Notes under the pieces: model-generated
What the model saw: the letters and a program-made list of their open reading frames with translations, nothing else
Database searches by the model: none
What the model was told of the DNA's origin: nothing
Part shown: one piece after another, positions 6,488-12,900 of the stretch
Numbering within the stretch: the stretch's first letter is position 1
Layout of the letters: each line of letters begins with the position of its first letter
Position numbers and translations under genes: made by a program
DNA from: Candidatus Roizmanbacteria bacterium CG06_land_8_20_14_3_00_34_14
Lineage (GTDB): Bacteria; Patescibacteriota; Microgenomatia; UBA1406; GWC2-37-13
NCBI GenBank assembly: GCA_002779665.1
Contig: PEVZ01000031.1
Span: 4,245 to 23,020, forward strand
Length of the DNA stretch: 18,776 nucleotides
Direction of reading: 5' to 3'

Positions 6488-7708
6488 TTATTTAATAAGA
6501 AATGGTAGAGCTGGATGTTGGGTGACCCCAGAAATGATAAAGGATTCTTTAGAATTGGAAAGTAAAAAACTACCTGCAATCTTATCAGGAATTTCACGTT
6601 TCAGTCGCGTGAGGGACGATATATGAGTAGACGTAATAGTCGAGGATGATTTAATTTCAATTAAATATAATTTCTGATTATCTTCAATCACAAGGTCAAC
6701 TTCTAATCTATCTCTTGTATGCAAATAGTATAGCAATGAATCGTTAAGATGATGATATTCTCGTTTAAAAAAATCAATAACTATCATTGTTTCAAATAAA
6801 GCGCCATATTGTGGACTGGAGTCAAGAGTTTCTATATTTCTTATTCCCATAAGGTAAGCAGCAAGACCAGTATCAGTAAAATAGAGCTTTGGACGTTTAA
6901 CCAAACGTTTTCCAAGGTTTTGAAAATATTGAGGTAGTAGAATTATTTGATAACTTGCAACTAATATAGAAAGCCAAGTTTTAGCGGTAGTAAAAGACAC
7001 ACCAATATCGCGAGCTAAAGAAGAGAGATCAAGAATCTGACCTGTACGGATTGCACATGATTTGAGAAACGCCTGAAATTGAAGTAAGTTACCAATATTT
7101 TTAAGGTCTCGAACGTCACGTTCAAGATAAGTCTTAATATATGAACTTGCCCAAGTATCATAAAAGATTGATTTATCAGTAAGAGGTTCAGGGTATCCTC
7201 CTGTAAAAATATATTTTGAAACAAGGTTTTTTTGTTGAAATAGTTGTGGTTGTGGCTGAGAAAATAAACTATGAATATCTAAAGAATGTTTTCCATTACC
7301 TTGACGCTCTGATAGAGAAAGCGGGAGAAGGGTCAATATGGCAGCACGACCTGCTAATGATTCTGTTACACCTTTCATAAGAGTAAAATTTTGAGATCCT
7401 GTAAGTAACCACTGTCCTGGAGTGCGATCATTATCAATTTTTTCTTTAATATAAGGTAGAAGTATAGGTGCATACTGAATTTCGTCGATAATAACAGGCT
7501 TATGAATATTGTCTAAAAAACCAATAGGATCTGCGATTGCACGTGATTGAACATCTGGATTTTCAAGATTAATATACTGATGAGTTGAACCAAATTCTCG
7601 ACGAAGAAGTGTGGTCTTACCTGATTGACGAGGACCAGTCAGAACGATAGCGGCAAAAGCCTTAACTGTTTGATGAAGTTGATCCGTGATAGTTCGTGGA
7701 TAAATCAT
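6488..7708 (-). CDS. AAA-14 / DUF4143 family ATPase
   Basis: A 406-residue ATPase of the AAA-14 plus DUF4143 class, a widespread and horizontally mobile family of unsettled function. Seen: Walker A GPRQSGKT (25-32), Walker B VIIDEIQ (72-78), a sensor-like LLTGSQNF (about 97-104), the DUF4143 landmark SYIKTYLERDVRDL, a winged-helix-like segment, LYFTDTGLAAYLMG, and near the C-terminus a nuclease-like core (VDLVIE ... LYLIEIKSS) of the PD-(D/E)XK type. All key residues are present, so it should bind and hydrolyse ATP. It has its own strong promoter and sits between the pilin-like pair and the PH/propeller operon, facing the pilins. That placement fits an independent insertion rather than a member of either set. 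Confidence 0.92.
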   Translation of the reverse strand: MIYPRTITDQLHQTVKAFAAIVLTGPRQSGKTTLLRREFGSTHQYINLENPDVQSRAIADPIGFLDNIHKPVIIDEIQYAPILLPYIKEKIDNDRTPGQWLLTGSQNFTLMKGVTESLAGRAAILTLLPLSLSERQGNGKHSLDIHSLFSQPQPQLFQQKNLVSKYIFTGGYPEPLTDKSIFYDTWASSYIKTYLERDVRDLKNIGNLLQFQAFLKSCAIRTGQILDLSSLARDIGVSFTTAKTWLSILVASYQIILLPQYFQNLGKRLVKRPKLYFTDTGLAAYLMGIRNIETLDSSPQYGALFETMIVIDFFKREYHHLNDSLLYYLHTRDRLEVDLVIEDNQKLYLIEIKSSSTITSTHISSLTRLKREIPDKIAGSFLLSNSKESFIISGVTQHPALPFLIK

Positions 7709-7714
7709 ATTTTT

Positions 7715-7743
7715 ATATTAACCCTTTATTTTCACTTTGTCAA
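7715..7743 (-). promoter_or_regulatory. Promoter of the AAA-14/DUF4143 gene
   Basis: A consensus TTGACA (7743-7738), a 17-base spacer, and TAATAT (7720-7715). The -10 ends six bases before the ATG at 7708, again predicting a leaderless transcript. Confidence 0.7.
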
Positions 7744-7765
7744 GTTGAAATTACCGGGTAAAAGT

Positions 7766-9490
7766 TTACTCTATCTTATAGATTTTACTTCCCTGAATAA
7801 CATAAATAATTTCTTTATGAACCACAAAATCTGAAGCTGTTGACAGTATTTTAGAATTCACCTGTTCCTGATAGTTGCCGTTTTTCCCCATGATATAAAT
7901 CGTTCCACGTTTTTTATCCCATCCATAAACTTTTTCTAAGTCTTTAGTGGTAAAAATTTTGTTTACATCAATATTATCATCTGGTAGATTAGTTTTAAAA
8001 GCATCCTGAAGACCAGAGGTAAATTTAAACATTATTGAATCACCCGCTATGTAAACCGAACCGTCGATTGAAAATGAATTTACCGAAGATAAATTAAATG
8101 ATTGATCAGGCTGAAAATAAGAATTTTTGCCTCCAAACCCCAATTCTGCACTCATATACTTCCAAATCTCATTCTTTCCCTGATCCAATAAATAAATATT
8201 TCCATTAAAAACTACCAAATCAATAATCTTTCCCCACTCTTTATCATTCTCAATTACTTTTTTTGCTTTGCCATCAACCATCTGATAAACACCTGCACCT
8301 TCAACATAAAAATATTTTTTATCTTCAAACAAAGCAATTAACGAAGATTTTTTTATTTCAATAGATTGATCTTTGTCTAAAGATTTCTTGGTCAATGAAA
8401 ACTCATATAATACTCCCCTACTTTTATCACTAACTAAAAGATTATCGTCGTTAAGATAAATTTTGTCTCCTTTTGCATTTTTATCATCGACTGTTAAATC
8501 AAAAAATTCTGAATATTTTTTCTCCTCCTTTTTTAGAATTTTGTTCTCACTATCAGAAATAATTTTATCTATCCCACTTAACTCATAACTCTTAACCCCT
8601 AACTCTTTCTTGATTTTATTCGCCTCATCTTTACTATCAGCAATCAAACTCAAGGCGCTCGACATATTCAAAAATGACACCTCCTCCGCCTGGCTTAATT
8701 TTTGACTGATTAACTCCTTCGTTAAATTAATTTTTTTCTGATTATTCTCACTTTTTCTTCGAATTACCCCTATCCCAACACTCCAAAAAAGTATTAATCC
8801 TAAAATAAAAACAGTTATAAATGTCAAAATTTTTTGTTGGCCAAATCTTATATAATAACTTTTTAGATTAAGGGCTGAACCTAATTTTTTTGGAACTTCA
8901 AAAAAATTATCTATTGGTTTTTCCTCTTCATCAATCTTCTTCAGTTGCAAAAATAATGCTGCCGTTCCGTGGTCATCTTTTGTAAGTAATTCCGGAGTAA
9001 TCTCGTCAATAATTTTTGGAATCGGCCGATGATCAAATTTATTATTTAATCCTTCCTCTCCCCCAAGCAATCTTACAAAATTGCTAAAAGTAAAAACAAA
9101 TACATCATCAATTTTGATAAATCCCGATGCGGTCTTATCGGAGTCAATAAGCAAAACTAATTTATTATTGCGACGGATATAAATCTTGCCTTGATTAATA
9201 GTTTTTAGATAAAAAATATCGCCTTTTAAATAACCGGCTGAAAAAGAAAATCCTGATGGAAGATTTTTTTCTTTAATAATATTTGAAATAAATATGTCAA
9301 ACTGCTGTAAATTTTCAATTTTTAAAAGTCTGATTTTTTCTCGAATGTAGAATGTTAATTCTCGTCCAATGTCAGGAGTAATACCTGCCTCAATTTCAAC
9401 TGTTAAAAATAAATTATTTTCATCAACAAAACCGGAAAAACCGTCCGGTTTTTCATTTCCTAAATAAAATCCTAATTCTTGCTTGAACAT
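7766..9490 (-). CDS. Membrane protein: PP2C-like domain, one helix, propeller-like domain
   Basis: A 574-residue protein with a clear three-part plan. Residues 1-185 resemble a degenerate PP2C-type phosphatase fold: DGFSGFV (17-23), FSAGYLKGDIFYL (83-95) and a late KDDHGTAALFLQL (171-183) that recalls the PP2C DDxT segment, but the usual acidic metal-binding set is incomplete, so activity is doubtful. A single membrane helix follows (221-243), then a charged coiled-coil region (245-330). The rest (about 340-574) is a series of beta repeats such as NIYLLDQGKNEIWKY and IIYVIQGSKIYKIE, spaced like propeller blades. The cytoplasmic half may sense or regulate and the outer half may bind a ligand. 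It is the last gene of an operon with a PH-domain protein and a two-helix protein. No named family is certain. Confidence 0.65.
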   Translation of the reverse strand: MFKQELGFYLGNEKPDGFSGFVDENNLFLTVEIEAGITPDIGRELTFYIREKIRLLKIENLQQFDIFISNIIKEKNLPSGFSFSAGYLKGDIFYLKTINQGKIYIRRNNKLVLLIDSDKTASGFIKIDDVFVFTFSNFVRLLGGEEGLNNKFDHRPIPKIIDEITPELLTKDDHGTAALFLQLKKIDEEEKPIDNFFEVPKKLGSALNLKSYYIRFGQQKILTFITVFILGLILFWSVGIGVIRRKSENNQKKINLTKELISQKLSQAEEVSFLNMSSALSLIADSKDEANKIKKELGVKSYELSGIDKIISDSENKILKKEEKKYSEFFDLTVDDKNAKGDKIYLNDDNLLVSDKSRGVLYEFSLTKKSLDKDQSIEIKKSSLIALFEDKKYFYVEGAGVYQMVDGKAKKVIENDKEWGKIIDLVVFNGNIYLLDQGKNEIWKYMSAELGFGGKNSYFQPDQSFNLSSVNSFSIDGSVYIAGDSIMFKFTSGLQDAFKTNLPDDNIDVNKIFTTKDLEKVYGWDKKRGTIYIMGKNGNYQEQVNSKILSTASDFVVHKEIIYVIQGSKIYKIE

Positions 9491-9522
9491 ATTAAGATAA
9501 ATTCAAAATAAACAATCTCCAA

Positions 9523-9538
9523 TCCGCCAACAGGCGGA
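9523..9538. repeat. Short GC-rich palindrome
   Basis: TCCGCC, loop AACA, GGCGGA: a perfect 6-bp stem in the 120-base gap between the two-helix protein and the propeller-like gene. It is a second copy of the palindrome type seen at 4523-4535. Confidence 0.6.
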
Positions 9539-9597
9539 CCAACTCCAATAAATACCAAAAGCCAATAATTGTTAATTGGTTAGTATTGGCGTTGGTC
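9537..9597. repeat. Inverted repeat, 61 bp
   Basis: The 22-base arms 9537-9558 and 9576-9597 match as inverted repeats at 18 of 22 positions, with outer ends GACCAAC / GTTGGTC, around an AT-rich loop of 17 bases. It directly abuts the GC-rich palindrome at 9523-9538. It lacks a T-run and sits inside an operon, so it may be an RNA processing or stability element or a remnant of a small repeat rather than a terminator. Confidence 0.55.
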
Positions 9598-9610
9598 ATT
9601 GGTTTATTAG

Positions 9611-9823
9611 TTATATTATAAATACTGCAAATAACACTATTATCAATATAACCAATGAGGCTGTCACTTGCAATGAAGTGACAAAAACAATCAGGCCGTT
9701 ATGTTCATCTTGCAAAGTTTTATCCATTATTTTGACTTGTTTGGAAACTACTAAGGCATAAAGGTAATAAAAGATGGCAAAAAGCGAGATGATAACCTTA
9801 AAAGCAATATCTTTAAAATCCAT
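9611..9823 (-). CDS. Small two-helix membrane protein, DUF5657-like
   Basis: A 70-residue protein with two hydrophobic helices (about 8-26 and 46-69) and a charged loop between (VSKQVKIMDKTLQDEHN). Size, helix layout and the loop resemble the DUF5657 family, which I associate with CPR genomes; this is from memory and not certain. Its ATG overlaps the end of the PH-domain gene by 11 bases, so it is translated from the same mRNA, presumably by coupling, as no ribosome binding site is visible. It could be a small partner of the PH-domain protein or the propeller-like membrane protein encoded on either side. Confidence 0.7.
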   Translation of the reverse strand: MDFKDIAFKVIISLFAIFYYLYALVVSKQVKIMDKTLQDEHNGLIVFVTSLQVTASLVILIIVLFAVFII

Positions 9824-10364
9824 GTTTTTTGCTTAATAATTTATTAATTATTTGAACTGCATCAGATGGATGAGGAACATCGAGAAATTCAATATTTTCT
9901 TCTGTTCCGGCTGTTTGAATAAAAATAGAACCAAAATCAAAAAATGATTCCAAATATCCACCGCTTTTTACGGTCGTGTCCTCAATTTTTCCTAATTGAG
10001 CATTGGTAATTTCTTTATATAAAATTGCATAAAAATCAATGTCAATCACCCGTTTGCTTGTTACTATCCCAACATTAAAATACCAATTTAAAATATTAAA
10101 CCAAATATAACTACAGATAATAATAAAATAAAATAAGTTAATAATAAATATTTGTCCAAAGTTTAAAAAATTTGGAAGAAAAAAATTAAAAATAAAAAGA
10201 ATGATAAAAAATAAAATTGAGCTTAAAAACCAACCAATTTGAGTAAAGGGATGACTTCGAAGTAGCAAATAAACTTTTTCACCTTCCTCTTGAGTATTAA
10301 ATTTTGCCTGAGGATTAAGACTATAAGAATAAAATACCGAACCTTTTTTATTATTGTTTTCCAT
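9813..10364 (-). CDS. Bacterial PH-domain membrane protein (bPH2 type)
   Basis: A 183-residue protein. A polar N-terminus (1-40, including a short EEGEKVYLLLRSHP strand region) is followed by two membrane helices (about 42-63 and 70-91) and a C-terminal bacterial pleckstrin-homology domain (about 95-180). The bPH2 landmarks are visible: VTSKRVIDIDF with the T-x-x-R turn, EITNAQLGKIEDTTVKSGG and the DFGSIFIQTAGTEE strand pair. Such proteins (YdbS/YdbT type) sit in the membrane with the PH domain in the cytoplasm; their role is unknown. It is the first gene of a three-gene operon. Its -10 (10378-10373) overlaps that of the divergent 5S rRNA gene, so the two promoters probably compete. Confidence 0.85.
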   Translation of the reverse strand: MENNNKKGSVFYSYSLNPQAKFNTQEEGEKVYLLLRSHPFTQIGWFLSSILFFIILFIFNFFLPNFLNFGQIFIINLFYFIIICSYIWFNILNWYFNVGIVTSKRVIDIDFYAILYKEITNAQLGKIEDTTVKSGGYLESFFDFGSIFIQTAGTEENIEFLDVPHPSDAVQIINKLLSKKHGF

Positions 10365-10382
10365 CCATTTATATTATATACT
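10354..10382 (+). promoter_or_regulatory. Promoter of the 5S rRNA gene
   Basis: TTGTTT (10354-10359), a 17-base spacer, and TATACT (10377-10382), with the mature 5S end at 10390 eight bases downstream. The -35 lies inside the start region of the divergent PH-domain gene, whose own -10 TATAAT (10378-10373, minus strand, eight bases before its ATG) overlaps this -10 by two bases. Confidence 0.7.
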
Positions 10383-10389
10383 ATCTATC

Positions 10390-10509
10390 GTCCTGGTTAC
10401 TTGAGCGACTTGGTCCCACCCTTTTCCATCCCGAACAAGGTCGTGAAACGAGTCAGCGCCAATGATACTCACATCGAAAGATGAAGGGAAAGTAGGTCGT
10501 AGCCGGGAC
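10390..10509 (+). rRNA. rrf: 5S ribosomal RNA, solitary
   Basis: A 120-base 5S rRNA, unlinked to 16S or 23S. The terminal helix is complete: GTCCTGGTTAC (10390-10400) pairs with GTAGCCGGGAC (10499-10509) over 11 pairs, including G-U wobbles. Conserved interior segments are in place: TGGTCCCACC (10411-10420), CCATCCCGAAC (10426-10436), GTGAAACG (10443-10450), GCGCCAATGATACT (10456-10469) and AAAGTAGGTCG (10489-10499). A nine-T run starts two bases after the 3' end, and a -35/-10 pair sits just upstream, so it is an independent transcription unit. The small open frame across it (10290-10484) is not a gene. Confidence 0.95.
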
Positions 10510-10519
10510 ATTTTTTTTT
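10499..10519 (+). terminator. Terminator of the 5S rRNA gene
   Basis: The closing helix of the 5S RNA is followed by a single A and nine consecutive T residues (10511-10519). This is the intrinsic-terminator layout with the rRNA's own structure acting as the stem. Confidence 0.7.
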
Positions 10520-10557
10520 AGGCCAAATTAGTGAACGAAGTGAACTTAGTTGGCCTA
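10519..10557. repeat. Inverted repeat after the 5S gene
   Basis: TAGGCCAA (10519-10526) and TTGGCCTA (10550-10557) form a perfect 8-bp stem. The inner loop contains two GTGAAC copies around GAA. It may be a back-up terminator or a dispersed repeat. It is immediately followed by another inverted repeat. Confidence 0.5.
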
Positions 10558-10610
10558 ACCCGCCTTTTATCGCTCTTAGAGCCAAAGGCGAAAAGCAAGA
10601 TATGGCGGGT
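10558..10610. repeat. Inverted repeat at the end of the four-cysteine membrane protein gene
   Basis: ACCCGCC (10558-10564) and GGCGGGT (10604-10610) form a perfect 7-bp GC-rich stem, with an inner GCTCT-T-AGAGC hairpin (10572-10582). The right arm touches the stop codon of the minus-strand gene ending at 10610. A terminator role for that gene is possible, although no strong T-run follows on the minus strand. Confidence 0.5.
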
Positions 10611-11161
10611 CATTTAACTTCAAAACTAACTTGTTTAGGAATACCAAAAATGGTTTTATCTTTAATTTCTTCCCTCTTACAACTTTGTGTAATTTCCTTC
10701 AGATCAATATTTTTATCTTTAATTTTATCTTTGATCATGTTGTTATTGATTAGATCATCAATACTCAAGAATCCTAAATAATTTTCCGCCATATTAACAT
10801 AATTAGACAAGCCACATTTCTTTTCTCCAATTGACTTCCCTATCTCCCAAATATAGAGACAGTCACCATTTAATAAATAGTTTGTTGTTTTGTTTTTTAA
10901 CAAAACCTTTTTATTTTGAATAAATAAGTTTTCACAGACGATGGGACCTACGAGGTTAAATTTAATTGCATTGGTATTTGTTGAGACGCCCAATTTTGGC
11001 GCCTCAACATTCTGGGATTGTGCAATCGTAACTGTTTTTGGCTGATTAAATTTAAAAAAAAATGAAATGACAACAATGAAAATAGGAATGATTAAGACTA
11101 TCTTTGAAACGTAAGAAAAGAAAGAGTGGATTGATTCATTGTCTGTAATATGGTTTTTCAT
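10610..11161 (-). CDS. Single-pass membrane protein with four outer cysteines
   Basis: A 183-residue protein of no family I recognise. A short cytoplasmic N-terminus is followed by one strong membrane helix (about 17-37), then a Thr/Ser/Asn-rich linker and a polar domain predicted to face outward. That domain has four cysteines (C76, C101, C116 and C161), enough for two disulfides. The ATG lies seven bases after the stop of the DUF2130 gene, in the same direction, so the two form an operon. No ribosome binding site is visible. There is no lipobox. It could be an anchored surface protein working with the DUF2130 protein, but nothing in the sequence says how. Confidence 0.75.
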   Translation of the reverse strand: MKNHITDNESIHSFFSYVSKIVLIIPIFIVVISFFFKFNQPKTVTIAQSQNVEAPKLGVSTNTNAIKFNLVGPIVCENLFIQNKKVLLKNKTTNYLLNGDCLYIWEIGKSIGEKKCGLSNYVNMAENYLGFLSIDDLINNNMIKDKIKDKNIDLKEITQSCKREEIKDKTIFGIPKQVSFEVK

Positions 11162-11168
11162 TTTTTGA

Positions 11169-12401
11169 CTATTTTTCGAATTTTTTCGCTACGCTCGGAC
11201 TATTTGCAGTTAATCTTTTTATTGATATATCTGTTGCCTTATTGTTAGCTAAACGTAAATTATTATCTGATTTCAATAGATTTTCTTTAACTTTACTTAA
11301 ATGATCTATTGTCTTGTCAATTTCATCTATTGCCTTAGCAAATTGATCTGATGCAAGACTATAATTTCGTGCAAATGCGTCTTTGAATTCATTTATATTA
11401 TTTTCAAAATTTGTTATGTCAATATTTTGATTTTTTAAAAATTTAATTTGTTTTTGAAGTTGAAGCGATTTCAAACTGCCCTGTCGTAAAAAGCCAATTA
11501 TCGTAATGAAATGTTGTGGCCTAATAGAATACATATTTAAATATTCATGAACTGTAACTATATCATCGTAATATTCGTTATCTTTTTCAAGCAAACTAAC
11601 CAATACGGCAAATTCACAATCCTTTTCTTTTCTATCCTTGTCAAGCTCTTTAAAGAAGTCTTTATTTTTGTGTTTTGTAGCTGTTTTGTCTTCCTCATTC
11701 TTCATCTCAAACATAATTGATAATATTTCGTTACCATTTTCGTCAAGCTCGCGATAAATATAATCACCTTTTGAACCGGTCGCCGAAATAGTGTTATCTT
11801 TTCCAAACTTTGCATTAGGAAAAGCAATTGATCGGATTTTATTAAATTCATTTTCACAATGTAATTCTAAAGACTCGCCAAACATCTTAGTGCTCATTTT
11901 TGAACGCATTTCCTTAAAAGAAACTAATGCTTTCTCAGCCGATCGAACTTTTTCTTCCTCTATTTCTTTTTTATTTTTTATTTCACTAATTTCAGTATCC
12001 TTTGCGCTTAATTTTTGACGAAATTCTTCTTCGATCTTTTGCTTTTCCTCCATCGCCTTAAGCTTTACGTCGGATTCAATTTGTTTCGCAATCGTTTCCA
12101 TTTTAGAATTTAAAGCAATGATTTCTTGGTCTTTTTTAGAGATATCAACTTTTGACTTACTGATAATCTCTTGTTCTTTCAACTGTAATTCAAGTTGACT
12201 TTCACGCTTCATAGCTTCTTTTTCCTTTTTCAGCTCTTCATTAAATTTATCCATCTTAATAGAATTCACAACATTACGAATTGTTGATTTATCAATATCA
12301 ATCTCATGAATTGACTTCAGATCAATCAAGTCACCTTTATGGCCGTCCTCCTGTAGAACGAGAGTGTTTTCGTCTTGTATTGATATTTTAATAGTTTTCA
12401 T
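11169..12401 (-). CDS. DUF2130 coiled-coil protein with nuclease-like core
   Basis: A 410-residue soluble protein. Residues 1-50 are a small domain and 51-168 a long Lys/Glu-rich coiled coil. The DUF2130 region (about 165-330) begins with MFGESLELHCENEFNKIR. It contains GDYIYRELDENGNEILSIMFEMK (split as GDY, then about 20 residues on, E232-M-K234), the D...E-x-K pattern of the PD-(D/E)XK nuclease fold, and HFITIIGFLRQGSL near its end. A second helical stretch follows (about 330-400). Distant DUF2130 proteins are widespread and uncharacterised; nuclease chemistry is inference from the motif. A TAAAAT seven bases before the ATG may be its promoter. It precedes the four-cysteine membrane protein in an operon. 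Confidence 0.9.
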   Translation of the reverse strand: MKTIKISIQDENTLVLQEDGHKGDLIDLKSIHEIDIDKSTIRNVVNSIKMDKFNEELKKEKEAMKRESQLELQLKEQEIISKSKVDISKKDQEIIALNSKMETIAKQIESDVKLKAMEEKQKIEEEFRQKLSAKDTEISEIKNKKEIEEEKVRSAEKALVSFKEMRSKMSTKMFGESLELHCENEFNKIRSIAFPNAKFGKDNTISATGSKGDYIYRELDENGNEILSIMFEMKNEEDKTATKHKNKDFFKELDKDRKEKDCEFAVLVSLLEKDNEYYDDIVTVHEYLNMYSIRPQHFITIIGFLRQGSLKSLQLQKQIKFLKNQNIDITNFENNINEFKDAFARNYSLASDQFAKAIDEIDKTIDHLSKVKENLLKSDNNLRLANNKATDISIKRLTANSPSVAKKFEK

Positions 12402-12404
12402 AAT

Positions 12405-12536
12405 TTATATTTTATTTCTTACCGCATAGGCAAAATTATAAAAATATTTCTGCCAAAGAGGGTCGCTTGATTTAAAAACATTATCACCGTAAAAATAATC
12501 ACTAATTGCTTCATAAACTCTGGTTAACTCTCTCAA
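12405..12536 (-). other. Possible 43-residue ORF or detached C-terminal fragment
   Basis: This frame is open from TTG at 12536 to TAA at 12405, three bases before the DUF2130 ATG. It reads like real protein (ELTRVYEAISDYFYG, then DPLWQKYFYNFAYAVR), rich in aromatic residues. It has no ATG of its own. It would join the end of the upstream DUF5674-like frame if the run of eight T residues at 12547-12554 had one more base. It is either a small gene with a TTG start, the tail of an originally longer protein, or noise. I do not recognise a family. Confidence 0.35.
12409..12414 (-). promoter_or_regulatory. Possible -10 of the DUF2130 gene
   Basis: TAAAAT (12414-12409, minus strand) ends seven bases before the ATG at 12401. 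There is no convincing -35. It has the same -10-to-ATG spacing as other first genes in this window. Confidence 0.4.
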
Positions 12537-12538
12537 TC

Positions 12539-12846
12539 TTAACTGATTTTTTTTATTGATTCACCCTCTACTGTTCGACTTTTATTTCCTGCCGATGGCC
12601 TAATATTAATCATCGAATCAAATTCAATAAAATTTTCTTTTTCTTCCGGATAAATGTTAACCCCCAAAGGTTTTTTTGCTCTGATCCATTTTTAATAAGA
12701 AGAGCTTCCTCATCAGCATGTAGCTCACCATCAACAACTATTATTTTTTTATCAATATCGATGACTACCTTAACCAAGTTTCCAAACATATTCTTTGCCA
12801 TTTCGTCAATTTCCTTTAAAGTAATTTTTTTAGTAACTATTTTCAT
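12539..12846 (-). pseudogene. DUF5674-like gene broken by one-base frameshift
   Basis: The first frame, from ATG at 12846, encodes 62 residues of a DUF5674-type protein (FGNLVKVVIDIDKK, GELHADEEALL, NGSEQKNLWG) and then runs into an unrelated Lys-rich tail to TGA at 12610. The missing continuation is present in another frame from about 12660 to TAA at 12539 (VNIYPEEKENFIEFDSMINI, then RPSAGNKSR), which is the expected family ending. Restoring one G in the G5 run (C run 12661-12665 on the plus strand) gives one intact protein of about 102 residues, the usual family length. Whether it is a true mutation, programmed shifting or an assembly error cannot be told here. A TATAAT six bases before the ATG drives it. 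Longer starts up to 12951 overlap the tRNA and are rejected. The protein's function is unknown. Confidence 0.8.
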
Positions 12847-12852
12847 AAGAAC

Positions 12853-12858
12853 ATTATA
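12853..12858 (-). promoter_or_regulatory. -10 element of the DUF5674-like gene
   Basis: TATAAT (12858-12853, minus strand) ends six bases before the ATG at 12846; there is no clear -35. It lies in the divergent gap shared with the tRNA-Gln gene. On the plus strand the same gap has an extended -10, TGGTAAAAT (12882-12890), which would serve the tRNA starting at 12901. Confidence 0.55.
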
Positions 12859-12900
12859 CAACTCAGAAAGGGGTATTTTTTTGGTAAAATATGAAAGCAA

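Noticed and set aside
9576..9761. Plus-strand open frame of 61 codons
   Set aside because: It is antisense to the two-helix membrane protein gene, which has the better context (overlap-coupled operon).
10290..10484. Plus-strand open frame of 64 codons
   Set aside because: Its 3' half is the 5S rRNA gene, and its 5' half is antisense to the start of the PH-domain gene.
11791..12018. Plus-strand frame opposite DUF2130 (with similar antisense frames at 15663-15890 and 17157-17366)
   Set aside because: All are antisense shadows of long, motif-complete minus-strand genes with no start signals of their own.
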